64,000 nt of DNA from positions 1,099,369 to 1,163,368 of the forward strand of contig NZ_KI912613.1 of NCBI RefSeq assembly GCF_000519325.1, read 5' to 3'. Positions 62,073-64,000 of the stretch are shown here, piece by piece. Position 1 is the stretch's first letter; each line of letters starts with the position of its first letter. The position numbers were made by a program, and so were the translations under genes. The stretch comes from Patulibacter minatonensis DSM 18081 (GTDB taxonomy: Bacteria; Actinomycetota; Thermoleophilia; Solirubrobacterales; Solirubrobacteraceae). The notes under the pieces are model-generated. The model was not told where the DNA came from. It saw only the letters and a list, made by a program, of their open reading frames with translations, and ran no database searches.

Positions 62073-63686
62073 TCAGGGCCGGAGCGTCACCCGCCGACGG
62101 ACGATCGTCTGCCCGCCCCGGGCGTCGACGATCGCGACGGTCAGGCGGGTGCGCTTCGCCGACCGCAGCCGCTGCGGGGGCGCGTCCGAGTCCCGGGACC
62201 CCCCGACGTAGGGCACGACGATCCGGTGGGTCACGCGGGTCGCGGTCCGGGCGGCGTCGATCAGCCCGTCGCTGAGGCCCTTCAGCGCGATCGGGTCGGC
62301 CACGACGCGGTAGGAGCACGCGTCGGCGCACCGGAGCCTCAGCCGGATCCGTCCCCGGTGGTCGAGCCGCAGCGTCCGGGGGACGCGGACCGACGCCCGT
62401 GCGCTCCGCGGTGCGCCGCCCGCGACGCGGTACGCGAGGGTGGTGCCGGCGTCCGCGCCGTCCGACCGCGCCGTCAGCACGTTCTGCTTCCGGGTCACGA
62501 GCGCGAGCGGGGTCTCTCCGGGAGTCGCCGCGGCGAGCTCGACGTCCGATGCCGACGCGACGGGGAGCGCCACGGGACGCGAGGGGGCTCCGCCGACGAC
62601 GCCGTGCACCACGGTCGCGGTCTGCAGCTGCGGCATCCGCGGGTTGTCGGCCTGCGTCGCGACCCACCGACCACCGGTGAGCGCCGTGGAGATCGCGCGG
62701 CCGTCGGTCCCGGAGACGCGAGCGACGGCAGTGAACGGCTTGCCGGGCGCACGGGACGCGACGTTCAGGAGGCTGTGCCCGCGACCGTCACCGTGCACCG
62801 TCGCCACGAGGGCGGAGCCGTCGGGCTGCACGATGGTGTCGCCGCGCAGCGGGGCCGACGTCGCGGCGGAGAGGTCGACCCCGGCGGTGGTCGTGACCGG
62901 CGCGACAGCCGTGCTCGAGCCGTTGCGCCACGCGACCACGCCGTTCCCGTCGGGGGCGACCGCGACGCGCACGCCGTCGTCGGCGTTGGCCATGCCCGCG
63001 CGTCCGGGGAGGACCTGGACGGGTCCGAGCGTGCCGTCCGCCGCGATCGTCGTCAGCGACGTGCGACGGGCCGCACCGCTCCCGGTCGACCAGGCGACGA
63101 CGCCGCGACCGGCGGCGTCGGCCCCGACCCGCACCGGGCTGGACTCGTCCGACGGGACCGGACCGCCGGGCAGGGCCGTCCGGGAGACGGTCGTGCCGTC
63201 GGCGCGCAGGCGCACCACCTCGGCCGGCTTCGACGCGACGACGCCGAAGGTCGACGCGCTGCCGCCCAGGTAGTCGGCACCGGCCGGGGCGACGCTGCCC
63301 AGGTCGGGGGCCGCGACGGGCGCGCCGAACGCGCCCCCGGGCGGACGGACCGCCAGCGAAGGCTGATCGCCGATGCCGGTGACGATCGCCTGCGCGCCGT
63401 CCGCTCCGGACGCGAGGACGGGATCGACGCCGTCCCCGCTGCCGAGTCGCCGGAGCGGTCCGACGGTCCCGGTGGGGCCGAGCGTCGCGGTGGAGAGCGT
63501 CTCGCGGGTGCGGCCGTCGCCGAAGAGGACGGCGGTGCCGTCGGGCGAGACCCCGGCGGGCTGCGCGCGAACGGCGCCGCCCGCGGGGACGGCCCGCTCG
63601 GCGTGCGCGGCGGGAGCGCCCGCCAACGGCGCGAGGGCGGAGGCGAGGACGACGATGCCGGCGTGGCGGCGAGCTGGGGGACGCAA
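62073..63686 (-). CDS. Secreted beta-propeller-like protein (paralogue 2)
   Basis: 537 residues from TTG 63686, preceded by CAGGAA. Signal peptide AGIVVLASALAPLAGAPAAHA. Body with the same phrases as the 43350-44969 protein: 'GRGVVAWSTG', 'IAADGTLG', 'VTTTAGVDLS', 'GGRWVATQ', and the same C-terminal unit with a Cys pair (CADACSYRV) and the end GGQTIVRRRVTLRP. Clear paralogues about 18 kb apart. Extracellular, function unknown. TTG is a rarer start; no closer ATG or GTG fits the signal peptide. Confidence 0.76.
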   Translation of the reverse strand: MRPPARRHAGIVVLASALAPLAGAPAAHAERAVPAGGAVRAQPAGVSPDGTAVLFGDGRTRETLSTATLGPTGTVGPLRRLGSGDGVDPVLASGADGAQAIVTGIGDQPSLAVRPPGGAFGAPVAAPDLGSVAPAGADYLGGSASTFGVVASKPAEVVRLRADGTTVSRTALPGGPVPSDESSPVRVGADAAGRGVVAWSTGSGAARRTSLTTIAADGTLGPVQVLPGRAGMANADDGVRVAVAPDGNGVVAWRNGSSTAVAPVTTTAGVDLSAATSAPLRGDTIVQPDGSALVATVHGDGRGHSLLNVASRAPGKPFTAVARVSGTDGRAISTALTGGRWVATQADNPRMPQLQTATVVHGVVGGAPSRPVALPVASASDVELAAATPGETPLALVTRKQNVLTARSDGADAGTTLAYRVAGGAPRSARASVRVPRTLRLDHRGRIRLRLRCADACSYRVVADPIALKGLSDGLIDAARTATRVTHRIVVPYVGGSRDSDAPPQRLRSAKRTRLTVAIVDARGGQTIVRRRVTLRP

Positions 63687-63798
63687 GGGGTTCCTGGAGG
63701 TCGGGGACGCGCGACGGGACGGCGTGTCCGTACCCCTGCAGACACGCGGCTCACCACGGGGTTGCGGTCGAACCGGAACCCCGCGGGTTCTCGCGACG

Positions 63799-64000
63799 CT
63801 ACGCCGAGGCGCCGGGCGGCGTCGCGCCCGGGCGGGCCCAGATGTTGTTGCAGGCCTCGCACGTCTCGGGCGGGATGACGCCCAGGCGCATGAGGATCGC
63901 GAACATCTTGCAGCCGACGCACAGGCCGAGGAGCGACTCGAGCCCGGCGAAGACGACCATCAGGCCGAGGCAGACGTTCGCGAACGCCGTCCAGCCCAGG
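63799..64000 (-). CDS. DUF4395-like membrane protein, 5' end beyond window
   Basis: Last 66 residues of a protein whose start lies past the right edge. One TM segment (ANVCLGLMVVFAGLESLLGL), then CVGCKMF and, after GVIPPETCEACNN, a CxxC pair. The CVGC and CEAC pairs and the position after a TM match the C-terminus of DUF4395 proteins, which often accompany thioredoxin-like proteins. Stop TAG at 63799-63801. Family call is by pattern. Confidence 0.72.
   Translation of the reverse strand, partial: LGWTAFANVCLGLMVVFAGLESLLGLCVGCKMFAILMRLGVIPPETCEACNNIWARPGATPPGASA

Noticed and set aside
1-64000. CRISPR arrays, insertion sequences, prophage genes, rRNA
   Set aside because: Looked for regular spaced repeats, transposase motifs and phage structural genes; none seen.

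Overview
The window is chromosomal DNA of a very GC-rich bacterium, most likely a Gram-positive actinobacterium of the Thermoleophilia (Solirubrobacter, Conexibacter or Patulibacter-like). This rests on third-position G/C bias, a fused PafBC regulator, DUF2510 proteins, and many genes whose start codon lies 6-8 nt after a TANNNT -10 box, as expected for leaderless mRNAs. There is no rRNA gene, so the placement is inference. I see no prophage, insertion sequence or CRISPR array. One tRNA gene (Phe) is present.

Layout. 1-6.8 kb: an Lhr-type helicase cut by the left edge and carrying large disordered inserts, a small membrane protein, and an FMN reductase divergent from a TetR regulator with two palindromic operators. 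6.8-11.1 kb (minus strand): a compact ubiquitin-like conjugation operon, in transcription order a 52-residue basic ORF, an E2-like enzyme with HPN motif and catalytic Cys, a YukD-like beta-grasp Ubl, a ThiF/E1-like enzyme, a membrane-anchored JAB/JAMM peptidase, and a RING-like membrane protein whose gene has a one-base frameshift. 11.2-19.3 kb: FHA-ABC transporter, Ser/Thr kinase, FHA-HTH protein, one-domain LuxR regulator and DUF2510 membrane proteins. The promoter regions of the Ubl operon and of the LuxR gene share a 20-bp operator GGGGTG-N8-CACCCC at the same distance from the minus-strand start codons, so the two blocks are probably one regulon.

19.3-28.3 kb: cell-wall amidase, beta-lactamase-fold protein, uracil-DNA glycosylase, a lipoprotein, the dTDP-rhamnose genes rmlA, rmlD and rmlB (rmlB separated by an opposite-strand gene; no rmlC here), and a secreted PPC-like protein. 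28.4-39.4 kb: redox and stress enzymes (PPOX protein, catalase), three alpha/beta hydrolases, two TetR genes with recognisable operators, fused PafBC, and a YhaM-like HD nuclease. 39.5-46.1 kb: L,D-transpeptidase, ArfB-like rescue factor, a CrcB fluoride-channel pair, membrane and secreted proteins.

46.1-60 kb: large ATP-binding LuxR (LAL/MalT-type) regulators, one of them an evident pseudogene; tRNA-Phe with a strong hairpin; an M23 peptidase; and a MalT-type regulator - response regulator - hybrid histidine kinase operon divergent from an NCS1-type permease with a Cys-rich tail. 60-64 kb: a lipoprotein with a possible papain-like Cys-His-Asp set, a secreted protein that is a paralogue of the one at 43.4-45.0 kb, and a partial DUF4395 protein at the right edge.
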